Assembly: GCF_014649755.1 (NCBI RefSeq)
Contig: NZ_BMTQ01000007.1
Span: 1 to 64,000 of the forward strand
DNA from: Streptomyces litmocidini
GTDB taxonomy: Bacteria; Actinomycetota; Actinomycetes; Streptomycetales; Streptomycetaceae
DNA: 64,000 nucleotides
Direction: 5' to 3'
Each line of letters opens with the position of its first letter. Position 1 is the first letter of the stretch. The notes under the pieces are model-generated. The model was given only the letters and a program-made list of their open reading frames with translations, ran no database searches and had not been told where the DNA came from. The position numbers were made by a program, and so were the translations under genes. Shown here piece after piece: positions 37,700-45,905 of the stretch.

Positions 37700-38410
37700 T
37701 CAGACGCAGGTGGGATGGCCCCAGCCGTCGGAGTTCTTCGCGATGCTCTCGCCCTTGTCGTAGGCACGACCACAGCGGCAGCGGCCCGGGAATTTCGCGT
37801 TGAGGGTGCGGCCGGACGGGCGATTCCCCCGGGCGGGACCCCCACTCGAACTCCCGGAACCGGCGGAGCCCTTGCGGGGCGCGGAGGAGCGCGCCCGGGG
37901 CGTGGAGGTGCGCGCGGCGGGGTCGGCCGCGGGCAGTTCGGCCCCGTCGGCGGAGGCGAGGGGCTCCTGGGTGCGGGCGGAGTGGCTGGCCGCGCGGTCG
38001 GCGGCGTCGTTGAGGGGGTCGCCGTCGACCTGGTGCGCGGGGACGTACACGAAGTCGACGTCCCGCCCGGTGAGCAGCGCGTCGATCCGCACGACCAGGT
38101 CCTTGTTGGCGACCGGGGTGCCGGACGCGGTCTTCCAGCCCTTGCGGCGCCAGCCGGGGAGCCAGGTCGTGACGGCCTTCATGGCGTACTGCGAGTCCAT
38201 GCGGACCTCCGCGGGCAGTGCGGGGTCCAGTGCCTCCAGGAGGCGCTCCAGGGCCGTGAGTTCGGCCACGTTGTTGGTCGCCCGGCCGAGGGGGCCCGCC
38301 TCCCAGCGGTCGATCGCCCCGTCGGCGCGGCCGATGACCCATGCCCAGGCCGCGGGGCCCGGGTTTCCCTTCGACGCGCCGTCGCACGCCGCGATGATCT
38401 TCTCCACCAT
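37700..38410 (-). CDS. rnhA: Ribonuclease HI with C-terminal cysteine tail
   Basis: A 236-residue protein. Residues 1-145 are RNase HI with the four acidic ligands: D10 in ACDGASKGNPGPAAW, E50 in VAELTALE, D72 in RMDSQYAMK, and an aspartate in DPLNDAADRAA. The C-terminal part is a Ser/Arg/Pro linker followed by GRCRCGRAYDKGESIAKNSDGWGHPTCV, given here by its ends GRCRCGRAYDKGES and GWGHPTCV. Three cysteines and histidine suggest a small zinc-binding tail. It cleaves RNA in RNA-DNA hybrids. Preceded by a terminator, so it is separate from the RNA-repair pair upstream. Confidence 0.88.
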   Translation of the reverse strand: MVEKIIAACDGASKGNPGPAAWAWVIGRADGAIDRWEAGPLGRATNNVAELTALERLLEALDPALPAEVRMDSQYAMKAVTTWLPGWRRKGWKTASGTPVANKDLVVRIDALLTGRDVDFVYVPAHQVDGDPLNDAADRAASHSARTQEPLASADGAELPAADPAARTSTPRARSSAPRKGSAGSGSSSGGPARGNRPSGRTLNAKFPGRCRCGRAYDKGESIAKNSDGWGHPTCV

Positions 38411-38426
38411 CCCACGATCCTGACAC

Positions 38427-38462
38427 GCCGACGGGGGCGGACGGTCCCGCCCCCCGTCGGCG
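38427..38462 (-). terminator. Hairpin terminator after the kinase-phosphatase gene
   Basis: CGCCGACGGGGGCGG pairs with CCGCCCCCCGTCGGCG over about 14 bp with one bulged C. It lies between the end of the RNA-repair pair and the RNase HI start. Confidence 0.7.
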
Positions 38463-38477
38463 CCGGGCCGGGCCGGG

Positions 38478-39395
38478 TCAGAAGGCCCCGTAGTTGACCT
38501 GCCAGGTGGGGAGGCCCATCCGGCGCCAGAGGGCGACGACGCGGTCGCGGTCGTCCAGGGAGACCCGGACCGCGTACCGGTGGCGCACATGGGCGTCGAA
38601 GAGCTCCGCCTTCACGAGGTCGTCGCCGCGGCCGTCGCCGGAGGCGCGCATCCACAGCTCGTCGTACGGCACCTCGTGCCGGGCGAGCCAGCTCTCGGTG
38701 AGGGCGCGGTGGTCCTCGCTGCGCCCGGAGAGGAGGACGATCCGGTCCCGCTCGGAGTGCCGGAAGGCGCGCAGGGCGTCGCGGACGGAGGGGTTGAGCA
38801 GGTCGCGGTCGCAGCGGCTGAAGTCGTACGGGCCCCGGTCGACGCGCAGCGCGAGGGTGCCGTCGATGTCGCACATGACGGCGGTGGGGAGGGTCGGGTC
38901 GGGGACGTAGGGCTCTCCGAGGGTGGGGCGGTCGTTGAGCCAGTCCGCGGTGAGGCGCCAGCCGCCCCTGGTGGCCTTGGCGTGCTTGTCGGCGAGGATG
39001 CGGATGATCTCCTCGCCGACGGGCCGCTCGCGGGCGGCGTCGCGGCGGACGCACTCGTCGACGGGCACGTCGGTGAAGTCGTGGACGGCGAAGGTGGCCA
39101 GGCCGGCGACGGCCGCCTTGAGCCGCTTGGGGACGTGCGGGGTCAGGTGCGTGTTGTCGACGACGACGTCGAAGCCGTCGTCGACGGCGGCGCGGACCGC
39201 CGCGTCCTGGATGCCGAGCACCGTCTGCTCGTGCTTGTGGGACCGGCCGCGGTCCGGCGAGGGGACGTCGAGCATGGCGCGGAGGTCGTCGAGGTTGACG
39301 CGGCGCATCCGCCCCTCGGCCGCGGCCTGGAGGGCGCGGGCGGCCGTCGTCTTCCCGGAGGCCGGGAGGCCGGTCATGAGATGGACGACAGGCAC
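38478..39395 (-). CDS. Polynucleotide kinase-phosphatase (T4 Pnkp-like)
   Basis: A 305-residue two-domain protein. The N-terminal kinase has the P-loop GLPASGKTT (residues 9-17) and a VVVDNTHL segment. The C-terminal domain is a HAD-type 3'-phosphatase with CDIDGTLAL (aspartates 176 and 178), LLSGRSEDHR and a final DDRDRVVALWRRMG. It would give RNA ends a 5'-phosphate and remove 3'/2',3'-cyclic phosphates. GTG start lies 1 base past the stop of the RNA ligase (TGA-C-GTG), so the two are coupled. Order of kinase then phosphatase matches phage T4 Pnkp. Confidence 0.92.
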   Translation of the reverse strand: MPVVHLMTGLPASGKTTAARALQAAAEGRMRRVNLDDLRAMLDVPSPDRGRSHKHEQTVLGIQDAAVRAAVDDGFDVVVDNTHLTPHVPKRLKAAVAGLATFAVHDFTDVPVDECVRRDAARERPVGEEIIRILADKHAKATRGGWRLTADWLNDRPTLGEPYVPDPTLPTAVMCDIDGTLALRVDRGPYDFSRCDRDLLNPSVRDALRAFRHSERDRIVLLSGRSEDHRALTESWLARHEVPYDELWMRASGDGRGDDLVKAELFDAHVRHRYAVRVSLDDRDRVVALWRRMGLPTWQVNYGAF

Positions 39396-39396
39396 G

Positions 39397-40602
39397 TCAG
39401 TTCTCCTCGTCGTGGGCGAAGGGGTCGGTGGCCTCGGGGCGCAGCTGGCGCCAGACGAGGAGGTCGGTGCGGCGCCCGTCGAGGCGCAGGAAGAGGAGGG
39501 CGCGCAGGGCCCGGTCGCCGAGGTCCCCGGCGGCGCGGGCGAAGGCGGCCCGGTCGTCGGCGAGGTGCGCGAGGCGGGCGTACGCCTCGTCGACGGCCCG
39601 CTCGCGGTCCGCCGCGGCCGTCTCCAGCTTCGCGATCACCTCGCGCACCCAGGCGTCGAACTCGTCCGGGACCTGTTCGAGGAGGGCGTCGAGGGGCTTG
39701 CCGCCGGAGGCCTCGACGTCGGTGACGGCGCAGCCGAGGCCCTTGGCGAGCTCGCCGGCCGGGAGGCCGGAGAAGCGCTGGATGCCGTGGCTGCGCCAGA
39801 TGTCCCGCTCGGTGACCCCGGTGAGCACCTTGTGCAGGCGCACGTACTCGCTGAGCTTGGCCTTGGCGCGCAGGCCGGAGGCGAAGCGCAGGACGAACCC
39901 CTCGGCGTCGGTGCCGGTGGCCCGGTGGCCGCCGGGAAGGGTGTTGGACTCGGTCAGGGCGACGAGCTCGGCGACGTCCATGGCGGGCCAGGTGCGGACG
40001 ACGGAGCCGAGGGGCCGCCACGCCTCGGCGGCCTCGGCGAGGGGGAGCTCGGTGCCGTCCGCGCGGAAGGCGGCGAGCAGCACGAGGTCGCGGCGCTCGC
40101 CGTAGTTCACGACGATGCGGTTGCCCGGGTAGAGCATCTCGGCGAGGTAGGTGACGCCGGGGGTCAGGCCCGTGGTGTCGGCGGCGTCGAGGCGGCGCTG
40201 GGCCCAGGTGGCCTGGCCGCTGGTGAAGGAGCCCTTGGAGGCGACGTGCCAGCGGTCGGCGTAGTGGAAGACGACGGCGAGGCTGCCGTCGACCTTGTCG
40301 TACACCTCGAAGGGTTCGTCGGGCAGCGGGGGCGCGTAGGGGCGGTCGCCGGTGTGCTCGGAGAGGTTGAAGAACTTGGGGAGGGGGAGCGCGACGATCC
40401 GCCCGGTGTCGTCGGCGACGAGTCCGCGGCAGCGCGTGGTGGCCCGGTTCCAGTGCTGGGCGTACTGGCACGCGCGCGTGTACGTGTAGATCGACAGCGG
40501 CAGCTCGGGGTGGTGCTTGCGCGTGACGTGCCCGTTCGCGAGAGCGGCGGCGAGTTCGTCGGACGGCATCAGGTCGTGCAGAGTCAGGGTCGCCTGGCTC
40601 AT
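39397..40602 (-). CDS. RNA ligase (T4 Rnl1-like nucleotidyltransferase)
   Basis: A 401-residue ligase. Motif I KVDGS with the adenylated lysine at 103 (VYDKVDGSLAVVF), motif Ia-like WHVASKGSF, motif III-like TYLAEMLYPGNRIVV, motif IV EGFVLRF and motif V KAKLSEYVRLH are all present in order. C-terminal helices follow. GGGAGGG precedes ATG 40602. With the kinase-phosphatase immediately downstream, it forms a classic break-repair pair known from T4, where it heals tRNA cut by anticodon nucleases. In the host it may repair stress- or toxin-cleaved RNA. Confidence 0.92.
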   Translation of the reverse strand: MSQATLTLHDLMPSDELAAALANGHVTRKHHPELPLSIYTYTRACQYAQHWNRATTRCRGLVADDTGRIVALPLPKFFNLSEHTGDRPYAPPLPDEPFEVYDKVDGSLAVVFHYADRWHVASKGSFTSGQATWAQRRLDAADTTGLTPGVTYLAEMLYPGNRIVVNYGERRDLVLLAAFRADGTELPLAEAAEAWRPLGSVVRTWPAMDVAELVALTESNTLPGGHRATGTDAEGFVLRFASGLRAKAKLSEYVRLHKVLTGVTERDIWRSHGIQRFSGLPAGELAKGLGCAVTDVEASGGKPLDALLEQVPDEFDAWVREVIAKLETAAADRERAVDEAYARLAHLADDRAAFARAAGDLGDRALRALLFLRLDGRRTDLLVWRQLRPEATDPFAHDEEN

Positions 40603-40792
40603 GGGGTCCCTCCCGTGTGTTCGATGATCCATTCTGGGGCCGGACGACCGTGCGGGACACCGAATTTCGCGGTGGGACGGGCGCGCGGGGGCGCCGAGCG
40701 GGCTCCCGATCCCGGGCGTGTCGGTGGTGCCCCGTAGACTCGCCGTCTGCCCGTCGGTGACGGAACCGGCCCAGACGAAGGAAGCGAGCCCC

Positions 40793-41080
40793 ATGAACCA
40801 CGCGGACGGCACGGCACCGATCTACGCCGAGCTCATACGGGAGCGGGGGGACGTTCCCGGTGACGTCCGCCAGGTCGCCGAGGAGGTTCTGCGGGATCTG
40901 AGCCGGGTGATCCAGATGCCTCCGCAGGGGATCCCGCAGCAGGGCTCCGTCATGCACGCCGGTGCGCCGCACCCCGGTATCGGCGGTCCCATGGGCGCCG
41001 GCGGTCCCATGGGCGTCGGCGGCCCGGGGGGCGTGATGGGCCAGGCGGGCGCCGTCGTCCCGCACCGGCCGATGCGCTGA
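40793..41080 (+). CDS. Small conserved-looking protein with a Gly/Met-rich tail
   Basis: A 95-residue protein. The first half is helical and acidic (MNHADGTAPIYAELIRERGD then VRQVAEEVLRDLSRVIQ). The tail is a collagen-like GGPMGAGGPMGVGGPGG repeat. GAAGGAAGCGAG precedes ATG 40793. The stop codon lies in the first copy of a 39-bp tandem repeat. Divergent from the RNA ligase. Function unknown; I do not recognise a domain. Confidence 0.7.
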   Translation: MNHADGTAPIYAELIRERGDVPGDVRQVAEEVLRDLSRVIQMPPQGIPQQGSVMHAGAPHPGIGGPMGAGGPMGVGGPGGVMGQAGAVVPHRPMR

Positions 41081-41140
41081 CCCCACCGGGCCGTCGTCCC
41101 GCACCGGCCGACGCGCCGGCCCCACCGGGCCGTCGTCCCG
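41052..41140. repeat. 39-bp tandem repeat spanning a stop codon
   Basis: Two full copies (41052-41090 and 41091-41129) plus 11 bases of a third. Copy 1 contains the TGA stop of the small gene; copy 2 has CGG in the same place, so shuffling copies would change the C-terminus. Confidence 0.9.
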
Positions 41141-41391
41141 GGCCGTCGCCTCCCCGTGCCGGAGGCCGCCGGGCCGGGCGTCGAGCGGGTGCCGTGCTTC
41201 CCGGACGCCCTCGAGAGCCGCGCCCCCGGGCGGCGGGTCGACCGATCGGTGGACCCCGGGGTCGGCCGTCCCGCCGCCCGGGAGGGGACGGGCGGCGGAC
41301 CCGGCGGGGGCGGCCGCGGACGGAGGATCGGGGCAGGGCGCGGGCACCCCGGCGGGGCCGTCCGCGCGGCCGCCGTACCGAGGAGTCCGTC
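41081..41391. other. Intergenic region before the beta-propeller lipoprotein
   Basis: After the repeat the sequence is GC-rich without a supported gene. GAGGAG precedes the ATG at 41392. No clear promoter was found. Confidence 0.6.
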
Positions 41392-42558
41392 ATGCCGAAG
41401 TTCCGCCGTCCGTCCCGTGGCGCCCGGGTGCTCGTGCCCGGCGCGGTGGCCGCGGTCCTGCTCGCGGGCTGCGCCCCGGGCCCCGGAGGGACGGCTTCCG
41501 CCACCGGTACGACACCCGCCGGGGCCTCCCCCACGGCCGGACCCGGCCCTTCCGTCACCGTGGCGCCCGGCCCGGCCGGACCAGCCGCCCCGGGCACCCT
41601 GCTCGTCACGGACTTCGGCGCCGACACGGTCACCTTCGTCGACCCCGCCCGGGGCGCCACCGGATCCGTGGAGGTCGGCACCGCGCCGTACGGTCTGGCC
41701 GTCGGCGAGGACGGGCGCGCCTGGGTGGCGACCGCCGAGGGGGTGGCGGTCGTGGACACGGCGAGCCGCGAACGCCTCGCGCTGATCCCGTACCGCACGG
41801 ACACCGGGCCGGTGACCACGGGCGAGTACCGGGGCGGCGGCATGGGCATCGCGCTCGCCCCGGACGGGCGGCGGGTGTACGTGGGGGTCAACGTGCCCGG
41901 CGGGAACGGCGCCCTGGAGGTCGTCGACACGGCGGCGCTGAAGGTCACGGACGCCGTCCCGGTCGGCCGGCGGCCGTTCGACGTGGACGTGTCGCGGGAC
42001 GGCACCGAGGTGTACGCGACGGACTACGACTCCTTCGACGTCACGGTCGTCACGGCGAGGACGCTGGAGCCGCGCCGGATCGAGGTCGCCCCGTACGGCA
42101 CGGAGGGCGGGCTCGGCTCCTGGCTCAAGCCGCACCACACGGCCGTGCGGCCCTCGGACGGGAAGCTCCTGCTGCCCTTCGAGGGCGAGCGGCTCGCGGT
42201 GGTCGACCCCGGGACGGGCCGGACCACGATCGAGCCGATGACCGCGAACACCCATCAGCACGGCGCGACCGTGACCGCCGACGGAACGCTGCTGACCGTC
42301 GGCACCGGGCCGATCGACCCTGCCGTGGACCGCGGCCCCTCCCTGACGGTCCGCACGCCCGGCGGGGCCGAGCGGGTCCACCCCCTGGAGGGGCCGCACG
42401 AGGACGTGGCGGTGTCGCGCGACGGGCGCACCGCCTATGTGACGGGTGGTTTCACCCGGGACGGGTACGGGGACGGGCTGACCGTCGTCGACCTCGACAC
42501 GGGCGACACCCGCCGTCTTCCGGCGGGTTCGCGGCCGCTCGGGATCGCCGTCCTCTGA
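41392..42558 (+). CDS. YncE-family beta-propeller lipoprotein
   Basis: A 388-residue lipoprotein. The signal peptide ends at LLAGC (MPKFRRPSRGARVLVPGAV then AVLLAGC). After a Thr/Pro/Gly linker come about six repeats of the YVTN type: TLLVTDFGADTVTFVDPARG, APYGLAVGEDGRAWVA, VYVGVNVPGGNGALEVVDTA, RRPFDVDVSRDGTEVYATDY, VDPGTGRTTIEPM, and PHEDVAVSRDGRTAYVTGG. Such propellers are often anchored outside the cell; the ligand is unknown. It converges on the FMN reductase gene with a 6-base gap. Confidence 0.85.
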   Translation: MPKFRRPSRGARVLVPGAVAAVLLAGCAPGPGGTASATGTTPAGASPTAGPGPSVTVAPGPAGPAAPGTLLVTDFGADTVTFVDPARGATGSVEVGTAPYGLAVGEDGRAWVATAEGVAVVDTASRERLALIPYRTDTGPVTTGEYRGGGMGIALAPDGRRVYVGVNVPGGNGALEVVDTAALKVTDAVPVGRRPFDVDVSRDGTEVYATDYDSFDVTVVTARTLEPRRIEVAPYGTEGGLGSWLKPHHTAVRPSDGKLLLPFEGERLAVVDPGTGRTTIEPMTANTHQHGATVTADGTLLTVGTGPIDPAVDRGPSLTVRTPGGAERVHPLEGPHEDVAVSRDGRTAYVTGGFTRDGYGDGLTVVDLDTGDTRRLPAGSRPLGIAVL

Positions 42559-42564
42559 GACGGT

Positions 42565-43137
42565 TCAGCGCCGGGGCGGCAGGACGGTGAGGACGCGCTC
42601 CACGAAGGCCTTGAAGTCGTTCATGAAGTCGGTCAGGAACTGCTGGGTCGTCGGGTCGGTGATCTCGCCGTCCTCGCCGAACAGCCCCGGGACGAACTGG
42701 ATGTACGCCTCCGGGGCGTTCATCTGCGGGGAGTTGCAGAAGCTGAGCACGGACCGGAGGCTCTGCTGCGCGACGGCCGTGCCGATCTTTCCGGGCGAGG
42801 CGCCGATGACGGCGGACGGCTTGTGGGTGAAGGAGTTCGTGCCCCAGGGGCGGCTGGCCCAGTCGATGGCGTTCTTGAGGGCCCCGGGGATGGACCGGTT
42901 GTACTCCGGTGTCACGAAGAGGACCGCGTCGACGGCCGCGATGGCCTCCTTGAGTGCTTTGCCCTCGGGCGGGTAGTCGGCGTCGAAGTCGTGGTTGTAG
43001 AGCGGCAGGTCCTTGATGGGGATCTCCCGGAACTCCAGGCCGGGGGGTGCGACGCGGATCAGGGCCCGGGACAGGACCCGGTTGATGGACTTCGTCGAGA
43101 GGCTGCCGACGAAGTAGCCGACCTGGTAGGAGCTCAT
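42565..43137 (-). CDS. NADPH-dependent FMN reductase
   Basis: A 190-residue flavodoxin-like reductase: SSYQVGYFVGSLSTKSINRVLSRAL, the FVTPEYNRSIPGALKNAIDWASR block typical of the family, and PSAVIGASPGKIGTAVAQQSLRSVL. It reduces FMN or quinones with NADPH; relatives protect against oxidative stress. ATG 43137. Divergent from the NADH-dehydrogenase-like gene across about 160 bases, a likely functional pair. Confidence 0.9.
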   Translation of the reverse strand: MSSYQVGYFVGSLSTKSINRVLSRALIRVAPPGLEFREIPIKDLPLYNHDFDADYPPEGKALKEAIAAVDAVLFVTPEYNRSIPGALKNAIDWASRPWGTNSFTHKPSAVIGASPGKIGTAVAQQSLRSVLSFCNSPQMNAPEAYIQFVPGLFGEDGEITDPTTQQFLTDFMNDFKAFVERVLTVLPPRR

Positions 43138-43223
43138 GCGCGTGGTGCCTGCCTTCCGCTGGGAGACGTTCCGGAGGCCCTCCACGGGGCCTTCACCGAC
43201 CCTTCCGGGGAACCTTCCGCAAC

Positions 43224-43269
43224 GTAACCCGATGAGCGATAAGCCACCAATCACGATAAAAAGGGTTAC
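43224..43269. promoter_or_regulatory. Spaced inverted repeat before the NADH dehydrogenase-like gene
   Basis: GTAACCC (43224-43230) and GGGTTAC (43263-43269) are perfect inverted arms separated by 32 AT-richer bases, in the divergent region between the FMN reductase and the dehydrogenase-like gene. The spacing suggests a looping or double-site operator, or a weak structure in the RNA. Confidence 0.4.
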
Positions 43270-43297
43270 CCATGACTCAGAGGGAAAGGCGGACAGC

Positions 43298-44680
43298 GTG
43301 ACTCGACCGAGGATTCTCGTGGTGGGCGCCGGCTTCGCCGGGGTGGGCTGCGTGCGGCGGCTCGAACGGCGCCTCACCGAACGGGAGGCGGTGATCACGC
43401 TCCTCTCTCCGTTCTCGTACCAGCTGTACCTGCCGCTGCTTCCCCAGGTGGCCGCAGGCGTGCTGACCCCGCAGTCGGTCGCGCTGTCCCTGCGGCGCAG
43501 CCAGCGGCACCGGACCCGGATCGTCCCGGGCGGTGTGGTCGGCATCGACACGGCGGCGAAGGTCTGCGTGGTGCGGACGATCTCCGGCGAGTTCGTGACC
43601 GAGGAGTACGACCACCTCGTCCTGGCGCCCGGCAGCGTGACCCGCACCTTCGACATCCCGGGGCTCGCCGAGCACGCACGCGGGATGAAGACCCTCGCGG
43701 AGGCCGTCTACATCCGCGACCACGTCATCGCCCAGCTGGACCTGGCGGACGCGAGCGACGACGAGCAGGAGCGGGCCGCGCGGCTGCGGTTCGTCGTGGT
43801 CGGCGGCGGGTACGCGGGGACGGAGACGGCGGCCTGCCTCCAACTGCTCACGCACAACGCGGTCAAGCGGTACCCCCGGCTCGACCCCTCCCTCATCAAG
43901 TGGCACCTGGTGGACATCGCCCCGAAGCTGATGCCCGAGCTGGGCGACAAGCTGGGCGCCGCCGCCCTGGACATCCTGACGAAGCGCGGCATCGAGGTGT
44001 CCCTCGGCGTGTCGGTGGCCTCGGTGGACGAGAAGACGGTGACGCTCACCGACGGGCGGGTGCTGCCGAGCCGGACGCTGATCTGGACGGCCGGCGTGGC
44101 CGCGAGTCCGCTGATCGGCACGCTCGGCTCGGAGACCCTCCGGGGCCGGCTCGTCGTCTCGGCCGAGATGGACGTGCCGGGCCTCGACGGGGTGTGGGCA
44201 CTGGGCGACGCCGCGGCCGTCCCCGATCTCGCCAAGGGCGAGGCGGGCGCGATCTGCCCGCCGACCGCGCAGCACGCGATGCGGCAGGGCAAGGCCGTCG
44301 CCGACAACCTGGTCGCGAAGCTCCGGGGCGAGCGGACCCGTCCCTACACCCACAAGGACCTGGGGCTCGTGGTGGACCTGGGCGGCCTGGACGGGGTGTC
44401 GAAGCCGCTCGGCGTGGAACTGCACGGGGCGCCCGCCCAGGCCGTGGCCCGCGGCTACCACTGGGCGGCGCTGCGGACCAACGTGGCCAAGACCCGGGTG
44501 ATGACGAACTGGCTGCTCAACGCCGTCGCGGGCGACGACTACGTACGGACCGGATTCCTGGCCTCGAAGGCGGGAACGCTGCGGGACTTCGAGTACACCG
44601 ACGCGTACCTGACGCCGGAGCAGGTCCGCGAGCACACGGGCTCGTTCCGCGGGGCGGTGGGCTCGGGCGGCGGGCACTGA
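43298..44680 (+). CDS. Type-II NADH dehydrogenase-like FAD oxidoreductase
   Basis: A 460-residue two-dinucleotide-binding-domain flavoprotein. FAD motif RILVVGAGFAGVGCVRRL, then PLLPQVAAG, EEYDHLVLAPGSVTRTF, the NADH motif RFVVVGGGYAGTETAACL, LDGVWALGDAAAVPD, and PPTAQHAMRQGKAVADNL. This is the NDH-2 pattern, which passes electrons from NADH to menaquinone without pumping protons. GTG 43298 was chosen to start directly at TRPRILVVG; an ATG 22 codons upstream lacks a clear ribosome site. The C-terminal amphipathic membrane helix is not obvious, so soluble disulfide-like roles remain possible. Confidence 0.85.
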   Translation: MTRPRILVVGAGFAGVGCVRRLERRLTEREAVITLLSPFSYQLYLPLLPQVAAGVLTPQSVALSLRRSQRHRTRIVPGGVVGIDTAAKVCVVRTISGEFVTEEYDHLVLAPGSVTRTFDIPGLAEHARGMKTLAEAVYIRDHVIAQLDLADASDDEQERAARLRFVVVGGGYAGTETAACLQLLTHNAVKRYPRLDPSLIKWHLVDIAPKLMPELGDKLGAAALDILTKRGIEVSLGVSVASVDEKTVTLTDGRVLPSRTLIWTAGVAASPLIGTLGSETLRGRLVVSAEMDVPGLDGVWALGDAAAVPDLAKGEAGAICPPTAQHAMRQGKAVADNLVAKLRGERTRPYTHKDLGLVVDLGGLDGVSKPLGVELHGAPAQAVARGYHWAALRTNVAKTRVMTNWLLNAVAGDDYVRTGFLASKAGTLRDFEYTDAYLTPEQVREHTGSFRGAVGSGGGH

Positions 44681-44714
44681 CCCCGCGCGGCGATCGGCCG
44701 GGCGGCCGGAGCCG

Positions 44715-44800
44715 GGCTCCGCGCGGCGGGCGGGGCGGGCCGCCGGGACCGGCTCCGCGCGGCGGGCGGGGCGGGCCGCCGGGACCGGCTCCGCGCGGCG
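44715..44800. repeat. 36-bp tandem repeat
   Basis: Two exact copies (44715-44750, 44751-44786) and 14 bases of a third. It lies between the dehydrogenase-like stop and the terminator, outside any gene. Confidence 0.93.
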
Positions 44801-44822
44801 CCGGGAGACCCCTCCCGGCGCC
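44797..44822. terminator. Bidirectional hairpin terminator
   Basis: GGCGCCGGGAG and CTCCCGGCGCC pair over 11 bp around a 4-base loop between two convergent genes. Confidence 0.8.
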
Positions 44823-44830
44823 GCGGTGCG

Positions 44831-45625
44831 TCACCGCGCGAGTGCGGACGCCGGTCCCATGACGACGACGGGTTCCGCGGCCGGGTCGAGGGCGCGCAGG
44901 AGTGCGCGCAGCGCCTCCCGTTCCAGGGCGACGCAGGCCTGGGTGGGGCCGCCGTGGTCGACGTGGATCCAGACGCCCCCGCCCCTCCCGTCGCCGAGGG
45001 GGCGTTCCCTGTCGAGCGGGGTACGGCCGGGCACCCGGTTGTAGTCGATGGCGATCACGTGGTCGAAGGACCCTTCCAGCGGTTCGCCCAGGAATCCGGT
45101 GCCGCTGATGTCGAACTGCTCGTCCTCGTCGTACGGGAGCCGGGCGCCGGGGTCGGGCAGCCGCCCGCCCGCGTCTCCGATCCGGAAGACCCCGATGGGG
45201 GAGCGCAGATCGCCGGCCGTGTGCTCGGCGGTCCAGCCCCGAAGGGCGTTGCGGGCGGGCCACGGCCCGGCGGCCGCGATCCAGCCGCGCGCCGGGTCGA
45301 GCCGGTAGAGGGTGGCGGTGGCCGTGTCGGAGTCGGCGGTGGCACCGGTGACGACGAAGGCCTGGGTCGTGCCGTCGGGCACGTGGGCCTGGGTGGCCGG
45401 GCCGACGCCGGGGATCCGGGGTGCGGGGACCGGGGCGGAGGCGAGGTCGTTGGCGGCCACGGCCGGCGGGCCCGGGGCGGGGCGGCTGTCGCCCGAGGTG
45501 GACGCGGACGTCGGGGAGGTCGGGGCGGGCGCGGACGGGGCGGGGCTCGCGCAGGCGGTGAGCAACAGGGCCGCGCACAGCGTGCCGGCGCTCAGCAGCG
45601 CGGGGGCGCCCTTGCGGACGGGCAT
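44831..45625 (-). CDS. L,D-transpeptidase-family lipoprotein (YkuD-type)
   Basis: A 264-residue lipoprotein with signal peptide and lipobox LLTAC (ALLLTACAS), then a Ser/Pro/Thr-rich linker of about 50 residues. The YkuD-like domain has SPIGVFRIGDAGG, DHVIAIDYNR, and the active-site segment WIHVDHGGPTQACVALE, where histidine and the cysteine would crosslink peptidoglycan or anchor proteins. It resembles 'L,D-peptidoglycan transpeptidase' proteins common in Streptomyces. ATG 45625 has AGGAGG upstream, slightly far. Confidence 0.85.
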   Translation of the reverse strand: MPVRKGAPALLSAGTLCAALLLTACASPAPSAPAPTSPTSASTSGDSRPAPGPPAVAANDLASAPVPAPRIPGVGPATQAHVPDGTTQAFVVTGATADSDTATATLYRLDPARGWIAAAGPWPARNALRGWTAEHTAGDLRSPIGVFRIGDAGGRLPDPGARLPYDEDEQFDISGTGFLGEPLEGSFDHVIAIDYNRVPGRTPLDRERPLGDGRGGGVWIHVDHGGPTQACVALEREALRALLRALDPAAEPVVVMGPASALAR

Positions 45626-45905
45626 GGGACGGCATCCTCCTGGCCGGGGGCAATGCAGCGATCCGTACCCGTTCGACGGGCGGCGCTGCCCCCACGACCG
45701 CGCCCTCACCCGTACGGCCGCTTCCACGGCGGCCCGCCCCGTCGAGCCCGCGTCCGGAGGGCCGTGTCACGCGGGCGGGCACCGACGGTCCGACCGGTCG
45801 CGTGCCACGGGGAGCGGTCGGCCCGCCGACGGGGCCTCACGGCACCGGGCCAATCCCTTCGGATCGGCCCTGCGGACGCCCTGGCGACCCGCCTACCCTG
45901 AGGCC

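Noticed and set aside
37565..38497. Plus-strand gene with a good GAGGAGG ribosome-like site at 37565
   Set aside because: Low third-position GC at its start and antisense to RNase HI, which has all its acidic ligands.
38478..40602. Prophage interpretation for the T4-like repair pair
   Set aside because: No phage structural, integrase or attachment sequences are seen around it.
39374..41347. Minus-strand open frame over the RNA-ligase gene
   Set aside because: Arg/Pro-rich, overlaps the confirmed ligase in another frame.
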